From the NCBI GenBank assembly GCA_964525995.1, contig CAZGIM010000002.1, positions 62,001 through 126,000 of the forward strand: a stretch of DNA of 64,000 nucleotides. Reading direction: 5' to 3'. The stretch is from CAIVAT01 sp964525995 (GTDB taxonomy: Bacteria > Bacteroidota > Bacteroidia > Bacteroidales > FEN-979). The notes under the pieces were generated by a model. The model was given only the letters and a program-made list of their open reading frames with translations, was not told where the DNA came from and did no database searches. The position numbers and the translations under genes are program-made. Below, piece by piece: positions 25,339-35,064 of this stretch. Positions within the stretch are counted from its first letter, which is position 1, and each line of letters opens with the position of its first letter.

Positions 25339-28300
25339 TTATCTTACAACAGATATTTTCGCACTGCTTATTTTGTTACCGTTTGTGTATAGTTCAAGAA
25401 GATATAGACCTGAATTAAGATTTGTAGCAGGTATAATGATCTGATCCTTTTGATTGTGCACTTCAAATGAACGCAACATCTTACCATTTCCATCATACAA
25501 GTTTATGACCCCATTTACGGGTCTCTCTGAAAGATCAATCTTCACGATAAAATAGTCGTTAGCCGGATTGGGAAATACAGATATTATTTTTGGGTAATCG
25601 CTTTCTTTTACTCCTCTGAATTTCTCTTTTTTTGTGACCTTTAATCCGGTATCGGGCAGGATAACGGGTTCCTGGTAGGTGATCTTTCGGGCTGCCAACA
25701 ACATATTTCTCGCGTAGGCTCCGGGCAGGTCGTTGTTTGACAACATAACCGACTGAAGCGATGAACCCCTTACACTATCGATGCTAAATGCATAAATAGT
25801 ATCTGAGCAAATACTCTTTGATGCGTCATAAAAGTCAAGGTACGCCTGGTGCGTCGCGGTTTGAGATCCGGTTAAATTAAAGAGGGCCGGGATGGTATTC
25901 ATTAATTCTGCCATCTGATCGTAATCCTGTGTTGCATGGAGCCAATCGGTCTTGTCATAGTAGGATGAAGGGGTGTTGCGATAATCAAAAAGCCAGTTCA
26001 GGCTGTCGGTATTGGCGGTCTCAGTGTTATCTCCCTGGTAATGATGGATCAGCTGTGTATAGGATTTTGTCGCCTCCTGTTCCCACCACGCCTTCCTGGC
26101 CTGTAGCAGCTCTTTGGGGCCGATCGAATCCTCACCTGCCAGGATCTGCTCCATCATGTAACCGGGCATCGGAATGGTGCGGTTTGACAACATTTCGTTG
26201 ATCTTCTCCGATTTGGCCGAATGGGGGTTGGCCACCAGTACATCGCGGATCAGGGCATTGTTCAACACCTCTTCCTTACCCACCGAGGTTTTCAGTACCG
26301 TGTCGGAGAGGTAGGGTGATTCAGTTAAAAGTTCATTACGGAGCTGCATGGCTTCGGGAGGGGTACTGGTCTGTACATCAAAGGTAAGCAATTCGGTAGA
26401 ACCTCCGTCAACCACAGTTGATAAAACATCTTTGATGCTGTCGGATTGGTTTACAGCTTCCACGAGAATATCACGTTCCCCGGAGCTACCACCTCCGTTT
26501 AAAGTTGAAGGACAACTATTTTCAGTGAATTGAGAAATAACAGGATGTGTCCTGACTGTTCCATAAATACTTTGTGGCTGAGGTTGCAACCGAAAGTTTG
26601 TTAGATTCTGCGAATGAAAATAATAATCAATATCATTCCCCTCATTATAAAAATCGTAGTGCGGATAATCCGGGTATGGTTTGAACATATTTCCTACCGG
26701 TGCAAAACTGCTGCCACTCAAATGAGATCCCTGATACCTGGCGATACCAATAAATTCGGAAGGCGGTTGATCGTAGGTGATAGCAAAATCGAAGAGGTTG
26801 GGTTCGGTAAGATCGTCTTTTACCAATTTATTGCATTTGTAACACAGTCCGGTCGCATCGTAGGTTTCGTCGTCGTTTCTGTTCACATTTTGCGACAGGG
26901 TTGCAAACCTCAGGTTGTGAAACCGGTTGCGGTATATCTCGTTCGGGAGGATACCCGAATTATTTACGATCAGTCCAATGCCCTTGAGCGAACTATCGGT
27001 CTGGTAAAACTCGTTATCCTCCACGTGGTAACCGGTACACTGGTCGAGATACAAACCGTAGCTATCTGTCGGACAGGGTTGTCCGTTCCTGAAGATGTTG
27101 CTTAATATCCGGAGCCCCGAAACGGAGGTGAAACCGCTGAAGTAAGCCCCGTAGGTATTGTCGAGGAAAAGGGCTTTCGACAGGTCAATTCCCAAGCTTC
27201 CCGCGGCATTGGTGGCATAGATGCCCCTGGTCAGTGTTTCAAAAATGCAGGGCGACTCAGATGAACAAGGGATGGTATTGGTCCGGCAGTAGGGGACAAA
27301 ATAGAGGTACGAGTTTTGACTGAAAATCCCTTTACCCCGGCTGTTATAATGTACATCGGCCCGGGTATTGATAAATGTCGAACCGCAGAAGACAATCGGT
27401 GAAACTCCGATCGATCGTACAAAGCAATCGGGCGGGGTGCTGTCGCGCAACACCGCTGTCGTCATGAACCGGGTCCGGGTGAACCGGGCACAACTATTAA
27501 AATCGTATGGGTCAAATTGAACGCCAATCCGGTTATTAACAAAAAAGGCGCTGTCGGCCGATACTATTCCGCCGGTATAACCATACAAATCTTCATCCTC
27601 CTGATCGCCCGACCGTGCAGATGCAAGAATTCCGATTTGAGCATTCATGATAGCGCCTCCTCTTCGGAGTGTTACCCTGCCCTGGATTAGTTTTCCTGTC
27701 GATGTAACGGCAGTTTGCTTTAACTGTGGATTTCCCCAAACTTCAACGCCCTTCCACAGTCCGGGGCATGTTGTGGTAATGGTTCCTCCATCAACAACTA
27801 ACATCCCTCCACCGATGGTGTCATTACCCGGTTTTACGATGATCCTTGCCTGGAGGGGCATGTTTAACGCGCCCTTTACGGTTAATTTTCCTCCGGGTTG
27901 AATAATGATATCTGAATTTACCGTGCTATTGCCGAACATGGAATTTCCGTTAATGATTAAAGGTGTGGTAGTGTAGTCGCAGGGTTGGGTATAAACCGGA
28001 TTATTATAAGTGTTCAGCCGGTATTTACCCCAGATAATTCTTCCGGAATTTCCGTCGGTATTATAAACATGAATGGTCGGTCCAGATGCGGCGATGATTT
28101 CATTTTTGCCATCGTAATCAATATCATCGATACATGGTGTGGCATCGATTTTTCCAATATTCAAAGGCCATCCGAGGACCGGTAATCCTGTGCTGATATG
28201 ATAGGCATACACGCCTCCTTTATCCGAATTGGAAGCAACCACGATTTCGATGGTTCCATCACCGTCAACATCTGCCAATAAAGGTGCAATAAACCGTGTT

Positions 28301-31300
28301 TCGAGACTGTCGTTGACGGTTATCGGAAAATGCGTAAGTGCGGTGCCATCGCTTTTCCAACCATAGATTTTATGATGACCAGCAACGAAGATCTCCGGCC
28401 CGTCTCCCGGATTATCATTGACTTCGCCAACACATACGGCCGGCAGTTGTATTACAGAATATGACGGTGAAATCGCGACACGGTGGCTGGTGTTGTTATA
28501 ATCCCATCCCGGTGCACATGTTCCTGTGGCTGGATCCAGAATAAATACGTGTCCATATCCGTTGTACAAACCTACGGAAGTAAAAGTGTATTCAGCGGCG
28601 ATGGTAATAATACCGGGTTTAAAAATGCTGTTTTGAAGAATTACATCAGCAACCACAGGTGGACTGTCCATCTGATCGTAATAGATATTATTTCCCGATT
28701 TATATTTGAAAAACAAACCACTGGTGTCATTTTGAGAAAATGAACTGCCATCATAGTTCCAGATATACAAGCCGGACTCTTTTTTACAAACCTTGATTCC
28801 GGCAGAGTCCTGGATATTGTTAGCGCACCCGACAATAAATTCTGTCGTTTCGTCCTTATTCAGATCAGCTAATACGGGCATGCTGTGTCCGGCAAAAAAA
28901 TGAGTCTTCCTGGGCCATCCTGTTACAGGTATGCCGTTTGTTCCTTCCAGAATGTAGGGATCTGATTCCCAGTTGCCCTTCAGGGCTAAATTAAGCGCTG
29001 TATCATTTTCGGGACCGGGAAATACCACCCCGCCTCTGAAGTCGGAGAAAACATTGTGTGTCCACAACTGTAAAGGAACATTCGCAGTAACTGTATCCAC
29101 TGCCGAAAATGTGAAAACACGCCCTTTATCATCAATATCAGGAGGAACGTTGTTTTCGCGGGTTGTAACGATTATCTCTTTTTTGCCGTCACTGTTAATA
29201 TCGGCAATAGCAGGGGTGCACGATGTTGTGGCCTTGTTGAACTGATAAAAACCACCGTTGAAATCAGGATTCTGATCGTAATTGCGGTATTCTTTCCCAT
29301 CGGCTTTAAATGCCAGTAACGCTCCCGCGCGACCTTCAACATCTTCTCCGATTGTTAAAAAAATCTCTTTGGAATAATCGTTATTGACATCCTCTGTCAT
29401 GGGCGAACCCTGGGTATGGGTACCGTATACCGGATGTATATTGGTTATCGGCCAACCTTCTCTTGGTCGTAAGGTTGTCCAGGCTTCATAAGGTGTACAT
29501 AACTGACCTTCGATGCCGAATTTCGAGACCGCGGCAATTTTATAGTAATATGCGGTTTTTTCCATCAGCGGATAATCGTCAATAAAAGCAAACCCATCAA
29601 TGATGCGTTCATTGACCTTTACGAAAGGTCCGGTGACTGCTGAACTTCTGTAAACATTGTAACCTCTGACCTGTGGAACGGGATCCCAATGTAGTTTTAT
29701 GCGTTCATGAGTTGATTCATAACCGATGTTGGCTATTGATTCTACGGGAGCTTTCAAATTTATACCACCGAATATCCAGTTGCTCCCAAAACTATTATCG
29801 GGCTGAACCTGGTACTGAAAATAAAAGGTGGAATAATTCCAATTGTTTTTAATGAAAAATCGAAATGGCGCCGGGTTTTCGGCAGAGGCTCCTGAAAGTA
29901 TTTCACCGAGTTGCTGATAAGTATTATAAATGACCACATAACCATTTGAAGTCGATAGCGATAGAATTCCTTTCGAATTGTTTAATCTTCCTGAACCCCG
30001 GTTTTCAATAGTTATAAACATCGAAACGGTATCGCCCGGGTCTAATATTCCATTGTTTGAAAGTGAACTGTTAGCATTGGTTTCTGAAAACCTGACTGAA
30101 TAAACAGATAAAACCGGCGCATGTACGACAACTGAAAAGGTATCGACCATATTTGGCATGGGGGGAGACAGGGGCATGGTCAAATATAGAAACTGTTTGT
30201 ATCCGTCGGTACAGTTTGGCATAATCTGGATTCTATATGTCGGATTGAGTTCTTCAGGGTTTTGCGGATTTATTGGAGGAATTGATACTGAACCGTTATT
30301 CATTACATAGGCAAAAGTTGTGTTGATAACCTTTATATGCAGTGAATCTGAGGTTATTAGCGGCGATACGGAAGCTCCGCTGTTACTCATTATCATGGTT
30401 AAATCAAATCTTTCGCCGGCGTCGGCAATTGAGTCAAAATTACTGTTTACAGAATTAAGCGTATCAGCAATTGCTAACTTTCCAACAAACAGGTTCACTC
30501 CGGGATTTGGTAAAACCTGAAACGTGATAGTGTTTGGTTTGTGATTTTTTGCTGTGAGCGTCACATCCATAATTCCTGTTGTTTTCGGATTGATGGTACA
30601 ACTGAACTGCATCGTTGTTCCCGTCGCAGTAACATCTTTGTTGATGTACACTTCATTGTCTTTTGAAACGCATACCCTGAAATTTAAACCGGGTGTTAAA
30701 TTACCAATAGTGAATAAAAAGGTCTGTGTCCCTGTGAAAATACTGGCCGGAGGATTATTAATACTTAACTGAGGAGGATTTGATGCACTACCCCATATAC
30801 CCCACATAGGCAATTCCGGGTCCCCGAGAAGGTTATACATTGAACGTTTATCTTGCGAATACTCCATAAGCGATGAAAAAAACGCATATCCCGCATGGTT
30901 TTTTATCACTTTGTTTGCTTTGTAAAAGACCCTTCCGAATTTTCCGAATGGTTCCGGGCAATCACCAAAACTTTGCGTTTTTCCAATAAATACAACCGCG
31001 CCACCATGTGAATTATTAAGGAATCGTTTCGCGATTCCATACTGTCCTAATCGGTTTATCTGACAACCTAAACTGAATACATAATACCCTGATGCGTTGT
31101 TGTTCAAAGCATCAATATCCCAGGTGTATAATTTTTCTCCATTACATGCAACACTGGAACCCATAGTTCCCGGGCCGGAATGATCGAAATGAAAAACCAG
31201 ATTGAATCCGTCGGCGCCAATTTTATTCAGGTTCGACAGGGCTGTTGCAGATCTTAGTGGTTCATCCCGGGGAGCAGTGTCATATAATCTGTATCGGGTA

Positions 31301-32580
31301 AGTGAACCCGGGAAACAAGTGGTGTCGTTTATCGTCGATTCGGTTGTGTCCCTCCATGCAGTATTAGTAATCCCTGCTGAACCGGTCATGACCAACATTC
31401 TTTTTAAAAATGAGGCATTTGCCGGAGCTCCGTTTAACAAAATATGTTCATAGTTATAAATTTTGGAAAAATAGTTACCAACATCGTCAACATTTCTTAC
31501 AGGTATCCTTCCCACCATATCTGAAGGCATTTGGTCAATTGTATCACCAAATACATAATTCCCGTTGACATTCCAGTTCCCGGTTGTAGCATAATAGTAA
31601 TCGGTGTAATCTGTTCCTGAAGTGTAACGCGATGGAATCAGGTTTATGTCTCCCCCAAGAAGGATCAACATCATGTGACCATATGCATTTGTAATTTTTT
31701 TAATGTAGTTCCTGATTTTATCTGCCGAGTCACATCCCTCTATTTTACCGATGATATCATCTTCAAGTGTTGCAGTAATAACCGGTACACCTTTTTTGTT
31801 TTTCCAATCAACAAATTCCTGAAATGAAGCTTTCAATGCCTTTGTCGTAATAATGAGATAATCGGGAATAATTCCCATGTTGCAAGGAAATTGGTCTAAT
31901 GATGCATTTACAGTCGGATTATCGACGGGTACATTAAGGATTCCTTCTGAAATTTGTATCAAATCGGCATCATTTTCAACGAGGTCATTCAATAAATCGA
32001 TCGACAAACTTTTTCTTGCTGACGATATAGTCAGAGGAGGTGAAATGGTATCACCGGTCAATGTGTAATTTATTGTGAAGTCGATTAATTGATACAGGTA
32101 CAATTTTCGGCTTACCGGTATAAATTCAATTGGATAAAAGCATAATGTTATCAGATTGTATCCTAAAAAACAGTTTTGCGATGACACTTCGACTATTTTT
32201 CCCGGGTAGGGTTCAGAGCTTGAATAAATATTTGTATCGGGCATTACGAATGGAAATGGTTGTCTCCCATCGGGGATATCAATAAATTGTGAGGGAAGGA
32301 GTGTAAAGTTTCCGGATAATTCTATCCTGTTGGAACTATTAACTTGAACACTGGTTACAACAGCGCCGGTTGGGATGACATAATGTTTCTTAATGATAGG
32401 TATCTGGGGCGCTCCAATCAAATCACTGAAAACATTATTGGAACTTAGTTTTACCACATCGTATGATCTTTCGGTGGTAAAGATAAAATCTTGAATATTG
32501 GTTGAAAATTGCCCTGAAAATTGGGCATTCAGGGATAAACACATTGTAATTAACAATGTTAAAATGATTAATGTTCTCAT
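25339..32580 (-). CDS. giant gingipain-like (C25) T9SS cargo protein
   Basis: 2413 residues. Signal peptide (1-19), propeptide-like region, then a C25 peptidase domain at about 235-600 with catalytic histidine in HFDHSGPG (His467) and catalytic cysteine in YVFSLGCQIN (Cys506). A CARDB/Ig-like stretch follows (about 700-950), a fibronectin III domain (about 960-1050, ERIKLHWDPVPQVRGYNVYR), FG-GAP-like repeats (about 1060-1490, with DVNNDYSKEIF, DINSDGKKEII, DVDGDGTIEIV), a beta-helix-like region (about 1520-1990), a helical stretch, and a type A sorting domain (about 2330-2413, ISVFPNPANDYFIVK). It is probably exported by T9SS and anchored on the cell surface as a protease. Confidence 0.9.
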   Translation of the reverse strand: MRTLIILTLLITMCLSLNAQFSGQFSTNIQDFIFTTERSYDVVKLSSNNVFSDLIGAPQIPIIKKHYVIPTGAVVTSVQVNSSNRIELSGNFTLLPSQFIDIPDGRQPFPFVMPDTNIYSSSEPYPGKIVEVSSQNCFLGYNLITLCFYPIEFIPVSRKLYLYQLIDFTINYTLTGDTISPPLTISSARKSLSIDLLNDLVENDADLIQISEGILNVPVDNPTVNASLDQFPCNMGIIPDYLIITTKALKASFQEFVDWKNKKGVPVITATLEDDIIGKIEGCDSADKIRNYIKKITNAYGHMMLILLGGDINLIPSRYTSGTDYTDYYYATTGNWNVNGNYVFGDTIDQMPSDMVGRIPVRNVDDVGNYFSKIYNYEHILLNGAPANASFLKRMLVMTGSAGITNTAWRDTTESTINDTTCFPGSLTRYRLYDTAPRDEPLRSATALSNLNKIGADGFNLVFHFDHSGPGTMGSSVACNGEKLYTWDIDALNNNASGYYVFSLGCQINRLGQYGIAKRFLNNSHGGAVVFIGKTQSFGDCPEPFGKFGRVFYKANKVIKNHAGYAFFSSLMEYSQDKRSMYNLLGDPELPMWGIWGSASNPPQLSINNPPASIFTGTQTFLFTIGNLTPGLNFRVCVSKDNEVYINKDVTATGTTMQFSCTINPKTTGIMDVTLTAKNHKPNTITFQVLPNPGVNLFVGKLAIADTLNSVNSNFDSIADAGERFDLTMIMSNSGASVSPLITSDSLHIKVINTTFAYVMNNGSVSIPPINPQNPEELNPTYRIQIMPNCTDGYKQFLYLTMPLSPPMPNMVDTFSVVVHAPVLSVYSVRFSETNANSSLSNNGILDPGDTVSMFITIENRGSGRLNNSKGILSLSTSNGYVVIYNTYQQLGEILSGASAENPAPFRFFIKNNWNYSTFYFQYQVQPDNSFGSNWIFGGINLKAPVESIANIGYESTHERIKLHWDPVPQVRGYNVYRSSAVTGPFVKVNERIIDGFAFIDDYPLMEKTAYYYKIAAVSKFGIEGQLCTPYEAWTTLRPREGWPITNIHPVYGTHTQGSPMTEDVNNDYSKEIFLTIGEDVEGRAGALLAFKADGKEYRNYDQNPDFNGGFYQFNKATTSCTPAIADINSDGKKEIIVTTRENNVPPDIDDKGRVFTFSAVDTVTANVPLQLWTHNVFSDFRGGVVFPGPENDTALNLALKGNWESDPYILEGTNGIPVTGWPRKTHFFAGHSMPVLADLNKDETTEFIVGCANNIQDSAGIKVCKKESGLYIWNYDGSSFSQNDTSGLFFKYKSGNNIYYDQMDSPPVVADVILQNSIFKPGIITIAAEYTFTSVGLYNGYGHVFILDPATGTCAPGWDYNNTSHRVAISPSYSVIQLPAVCVGEVNDNPGDGPEIFVAGHHKIYGWKSDGTALTHFPITVNDSLETRFIAPLLADVDGDGTIEIVVASNSDKGGVYAYHISTGLPVLGWPLNIGKIDATPCIDDIDYDGKNEIIAASGPTIHVYNTDGNSGRIIWGKYRLNTYNNPVYTQPCDYTTTPLIINGNSMFGNSTVNSDIIIQPGGKLTVKGALNMPLQARIIVKPGNDTIGGGMLVVDGGTITTTCPGLWKGVEVWGNPQLKQTAVTSTGKLIQGRVTLRRGGAIMNAQIGILASARSGDQEDEDLYGYTGGIVSADSAFFVNNRIGVQFDPYDFNSCARFTRTRFMTTAVLRDSTPPDCFVRSIGVSPIVFCGSTFINTRADVHYNSRGKGIFSQNSYLYFVPYCRTNTIPCSSESPCIFETLTRGIYATNAAGSLGIDLSKALFLDNTYGAYFSGFTSVSGLRILSNIFRNGQPCPTDSYGLYLDQCTGYHVEDNEFYQTDSSLKGIGLIVNNSGILPNEIYRNRFHNLRFATLSQNVNRNDDETYDATGLCYKCNKLVKDDLTEPNLFDFAITYDQPPSEFIGIARYQGSHLSGSSFAPVGNMFKPYPDYPHYDFYNEGNDIDYYFHSQNLTNFRLQPQPQSIYGTVRTHPVISQFTENSCPSTLNGGGSSGERDILVEAVNQSDSIKDVLSTVVDGGSTELLTFDVQTSTPPEAMQLRNELLTESPYLSDTVLKTSVGKEEVLNNALIRDVLVANPHSAKSEKINEMLSNRTIPMPGYMMEQILAGEDSIGPKELLQARKAWWEQEATKSYTQLIHHYQGDNTETANTDSLNWLFDYRNTPSSYYDKTDWLHATQDYDQMAELMNTIPALFNLTGSQTATHQAYLDFYDASKSICSDTIYAFSIDSVRGSSLQSVMLSNNDLPGAYARNMLLAARKITYQEPVILPDTGLKVTKKEKFRGVKESDYPKIISVFPNPANDYFIVKIDLSERPVNGVINLYDGNGKMLRSFEVHNQKDQIIIPATNLNSGLYLLELYTNGNKISSAKISVVR

Positions 32581-32764
32581 GGCTTTGTGTTTTTAATAAT
32601 ATGGAAAATTTTTTTCTGTAAAATAATTTTAGTATTTTTTAAGGTTTACTTCTCAGCCCTGATTCCCAATCTTACTTTTATTGATCCCTATCATTAGCAT
32701 AAAATGTGCCAGAATTGTATATATTTGAATAACAACTATATGTGATATTTTAATGGAGATGAAA

Positions 32765-32819
32765 GTGTAAAAATTTTTTACACCGGTGTAAAATGTGTAA
32801 AATATTTTTACACATTTTA
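32765..32819. promoter_or_regulatory. array of three overlapping GTGTAAAA palindromes, probable operator
   Basis: Three palindromes in tandem: 32765-32783 (perfect, GTGTAAAAA-T-TTTTTACAC), 32776-32793 (perfect, TTTTACACCGGTGTAAAA) and 32789-32819 (31 bp with one mismatched pair). All are built from the half-site GTGTAAAA. They lie 41-95 bases upstream of the photolyase -7 box and about 185-240 bases upstream of the C25 gene. A cooperative DNA-binding dimer is likely; its identity is not known. Confidence 0.65.
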
Positions 32820-32859
32820 TCCTTTAAGACAGTTAGCTATCAGTAATTCCGCAAATGTT

Positions 32860-32867
32860 TATTTTTG
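32860..32867 (+). promoter_or_regulatory. -7 box of the photolyase gene
   Basis: TATTTTTG matches TAnnTTTG, 64 bases before the photolyase ATG. No -33 TTTG at normal spacing, which fits a regulated rather than constitutive promoter. Confidence 0.45.
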
Positions 32868-32931
32868 CCCGATCAGAAGTGGATGGTTGTAACCGCTGTC
32901 CACCCGGTTCATTACCCTATTAATCATCCTT

Positions 32932-34296
32932 ATGGTTGATTCTGCAAGAATTTTCCATTATAACCGGATCCCCGCTACACCCGGCGCTGTAGTGTACTGG
33001 ATGCAACGCGACCAGCGTGTAGCCGACAACTGGGCCTGGATCTACGCGCTCGAACAGGCATTGAAGATGAATCAACCGCTGGTGGTCGTTTTTTGCCTCC
33101 TGCCTGAATTTTCAGGAGCCCAACCACGCCATTTTGACTTTATGATCCGGGGACTGGAAGAGACCAGCCGTACCTTGTCGGATCTGAAGGTGCCTTTCTA
33201 TCTGCTCAGGGGCGATCCCGTTGAGCAGATTCCTCCCTTCCTTGAACATCTCCGGGCGGGAATGCTGGTCACCGACTTCAACCCGCTGAAATTCATCATC
33301 CGTTGGAAAGAAAGGATCGCCGGGCAGATCCACGTTCCATTCCATGAAGTGGATGCCCACAACATCATTCCCTGCCGGTTCATATCAGATAAAGCTGAAT
33401 ACAGCGCTTTTACCCTCCGGAAAAAGGTCGAAAAGCTGTTGCCACGGTTCCTGGTACCTTACCCCGGCGCTGTTCCAACTGATTTACTGCAACGACTTCC
33501 GGCCATGGAATCTGGCGCTGAAGTCCGGTATCATCCCGGTTTTCCCAAATCATTCGCGAACCAATCGACCGGCGCCGGTCCGATTCGCTTCAAACCGGGT
33601 GAAGGGGAAGCACAACAATGCATGACCCGGTTCATTGAGACGAAACTTGCCGGCTATGATACCCGGAGAAACCTGCCGGAGATCGACGGACAATCGGATC
33701 TCTCACCGTATCTTCATTTCGGTCACCTTGCCCCGCAACGACTCGCCCTCGGGGTACAAAAAGCGGATGACGGAAAGGGATCAGCCGCCTCATTTCTCGA
33801 GGAGCTGATCGTCCGCCGGGAACTTTCCGACAATTTTTGCCTGTACAATCCCGATTACGATAATTTTAACGGTTTTCAGCGGTGGGCGCGGATCACGCTC
33901 GATAATCACCGGAATGATACGCGCGAATTCCTGTACACCCCCGAACAGTTTGAACAGGCGCTAACCCATGATGACTTGTGGAATGCCGCACAACGCGAAA
34001 TGGTCATCACCGGTAAGATGCACGGGTACCTGAGAATGTATTGGGCAAAGAAGATCCTTGAATGGAGCGGGTCGCCTGATGAGGCATGCGGGATTGCCCT
34101 GTACCTGAATGACAAATATGAGTTTGACGGACGCGATCCGAACGGTTACGCCGGAATCGCCTGGGCCATCGGAGGCGTCCACGACCGCCCGTGGAAGGAA
34201 CGGCCGGTTTTCGGGATGATCCGGTATATGAACTATCAGGGGTGTAAACGAAAGTTCGATGTTGAAGCTTATGTCAGGAAAATTAAAGCCCTGTAA
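32932..34296 (+). CDS. phr: class II CPD photolyase
   Basis: Light-driven FAD enzyme that splits cyclobutane pyrimidine dimers. 454 residues, normal for class II. Signature segments: VVYWMQRDQRVADNWA near the N-terminus, LEELIVRRELSDNFC, GKMHGYLRMYWAKKILEW and the FAD-pocket segment DKYEFDGRDPNGYAGIAWA. The following gene is another DNA repair enzyme (3-methyladenine glycosylase I). Light or stress control through the palindromes upstream is possible. Confidence 0.95.
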   Translation: MVDSARIFHYNRIPATPGAVVYWMQRDQRVADNWAWIYALEQALKMNQPLVVVFCLLPEFSGAQPRHFDFMIRGLEETSRTLSDLKVPFYLLRGDPVEQIPPFLEHLRAGMLVTDFNPLKFIIRWKERIAGQIHVPFHEVDAHNIIPCRFISDKAEYSAFTLRKKVEKLLPRFLVPYPGAVPTDLLQRLPAMESGAEVRYHPGFPKSFANQSTGAGPIRFKPGEGEAQQCMTRFIETKLAGYDTRRNLPEIDGQSDLSPYLHFGHLAPQRLALGVQKADDGKGSAASFLEELIVRRELSDNFCLYNPDYDNFNGFQRWARITLDNHRNDTREFLYTPEQFEQALTHDDLWNAAQREMVITGKMHGYLRMYWAKKILEWSGSPDEACGIALYLNDKYEFDGRDPNGYAGIAWAIGGVHDRPWKERPVFGMIRYMNYQGCKRKFDVEAYVRKIKAL

Positions 34297-34310
34297 GAGG
34301 CTGTTTAGAA

Positions 34311-34402
34311 TTTACGATTGACATGATTGACGATTTACGATTGAAAGAGATTTACGATTGACATGATTGACGATTTACGATTGAAAAAGATTTACGATTG
34401 AC
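34311..34402. repeat. 40-bp tandem repeat with TTTACGATTG core
   Basis: Two copies of a 40-bp unit (34311-34350 and 34351-34390, one base different) and the first 12 bases of a third. Each unit holds TTTACGATTG twice. Related TTTACGATT stretches lie at 13540-13575 and 57909-57943. Confidence 0.85.
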
Positions 34403-34476
34403 ATTAATGTTAGATTTGCAGGGTAATTGAACCTTTTGAACAATATACTTTTTTGATCTCAAAACCTGATCCTGAA

Positions 34477-35064
34477 ATGAAAACCAAACCCTCGTGCGAC
34501 TGGCCCTCGAACGATCCGATGATGATCGCCTACCATGATACGGAGTGGGGCGTGGCACTGCATGATGATACAAAGATTTTTGAATACATGGTGCTCGATG
34601 CGTTTCAGGCCGGCCTGAGCTGGAAAACCATCCTGCATAAACGGGAGAATTTCAGGAATGCGTTTCACGGCTTTGATTACCAGAAAATTGCCCGGTACGG
34701 CGACAAAGATTTCAACAGGTTGATGAACGACGCGGGAATAATCCGGAACAAGGCCAAAATCAATGCCGCCATCAACAATGCCCGGTGTTTTCTTGAGATT
34801 CAGCGGGAATTCGGGACTTTTGACCGCTATATCTGGCAATTTACGGGTGGAAAAACGATCCATAATAGCTTGTCGACACTGTCGGAAATGCCGGTTTCGT
34901 CGGCCGAATCGGATGAAATGAGCCGTGATCTGAAATCGAGGGGTTTCAAATTCGTTGGTACCACCATCTGTTATGCCTTTATGCAGGCCGCCGGCATGGT
35001 CAATGATCATCTGGTGAAGTGTTTCCGTTACGGAGAATTGAAAAAGCAGGATTGCCATGGGTGA
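34477..35064 (+). CDS. tag: DNA-3-methyladenine glycosylase I
   Basis: Base-excision repair enzyme that removes 3-methyladenine. All four zinc ligands of the family can be seen: Cys7 (SCDW), His20 (AYHDTEWG), and His and Cys in NDHLVKC near the end. QAGLSWKTILHKREN is the catalytic region; the glutamate that contacts the base in E. coli Tag is an aspartate here (LDAFQAG). Start: the frame is open from a TTG at 34453, but ATG 34477 gives the usual N-terminus. The stop overlaps the next gene by eight bases. Confidence 0.93.
   Translation: MKTKPSCDWPSNDPMMIAYHDTEWGVALHDDTKIFEYMVLDAFQAGLSWKTILHKRENFRNAFHGFDYQKIARYGDKDFNRLMNDAGIIRNKAKINAAINNARCFLEIQREFGTFDRYIWQFTGGKTIHNSLSTLSEMPVSSAESDEMSRDLKSRGFKFVGTTICYAFMQAAGMVNDHLVKCFRYGELKKQDCHG

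Larger units (their letters stand above)
32581..32931. other. 351-bp intergenic region with palindrome array
   Basis: AT-rich region between the divergent C25 and photolyase genes. It holds the palindrome array at 32765-32819 and a -7 box at 32860-32867; no gene is seen. Confidence 0.6.

Noticed and set aside
23618..25339. Single 573-residue protein
   Set aside because: It joins a T9SS cargo gene and a DUF559 gene through 100 N; the DUF559 part has its own ATG and the T9SS stop lies before it.
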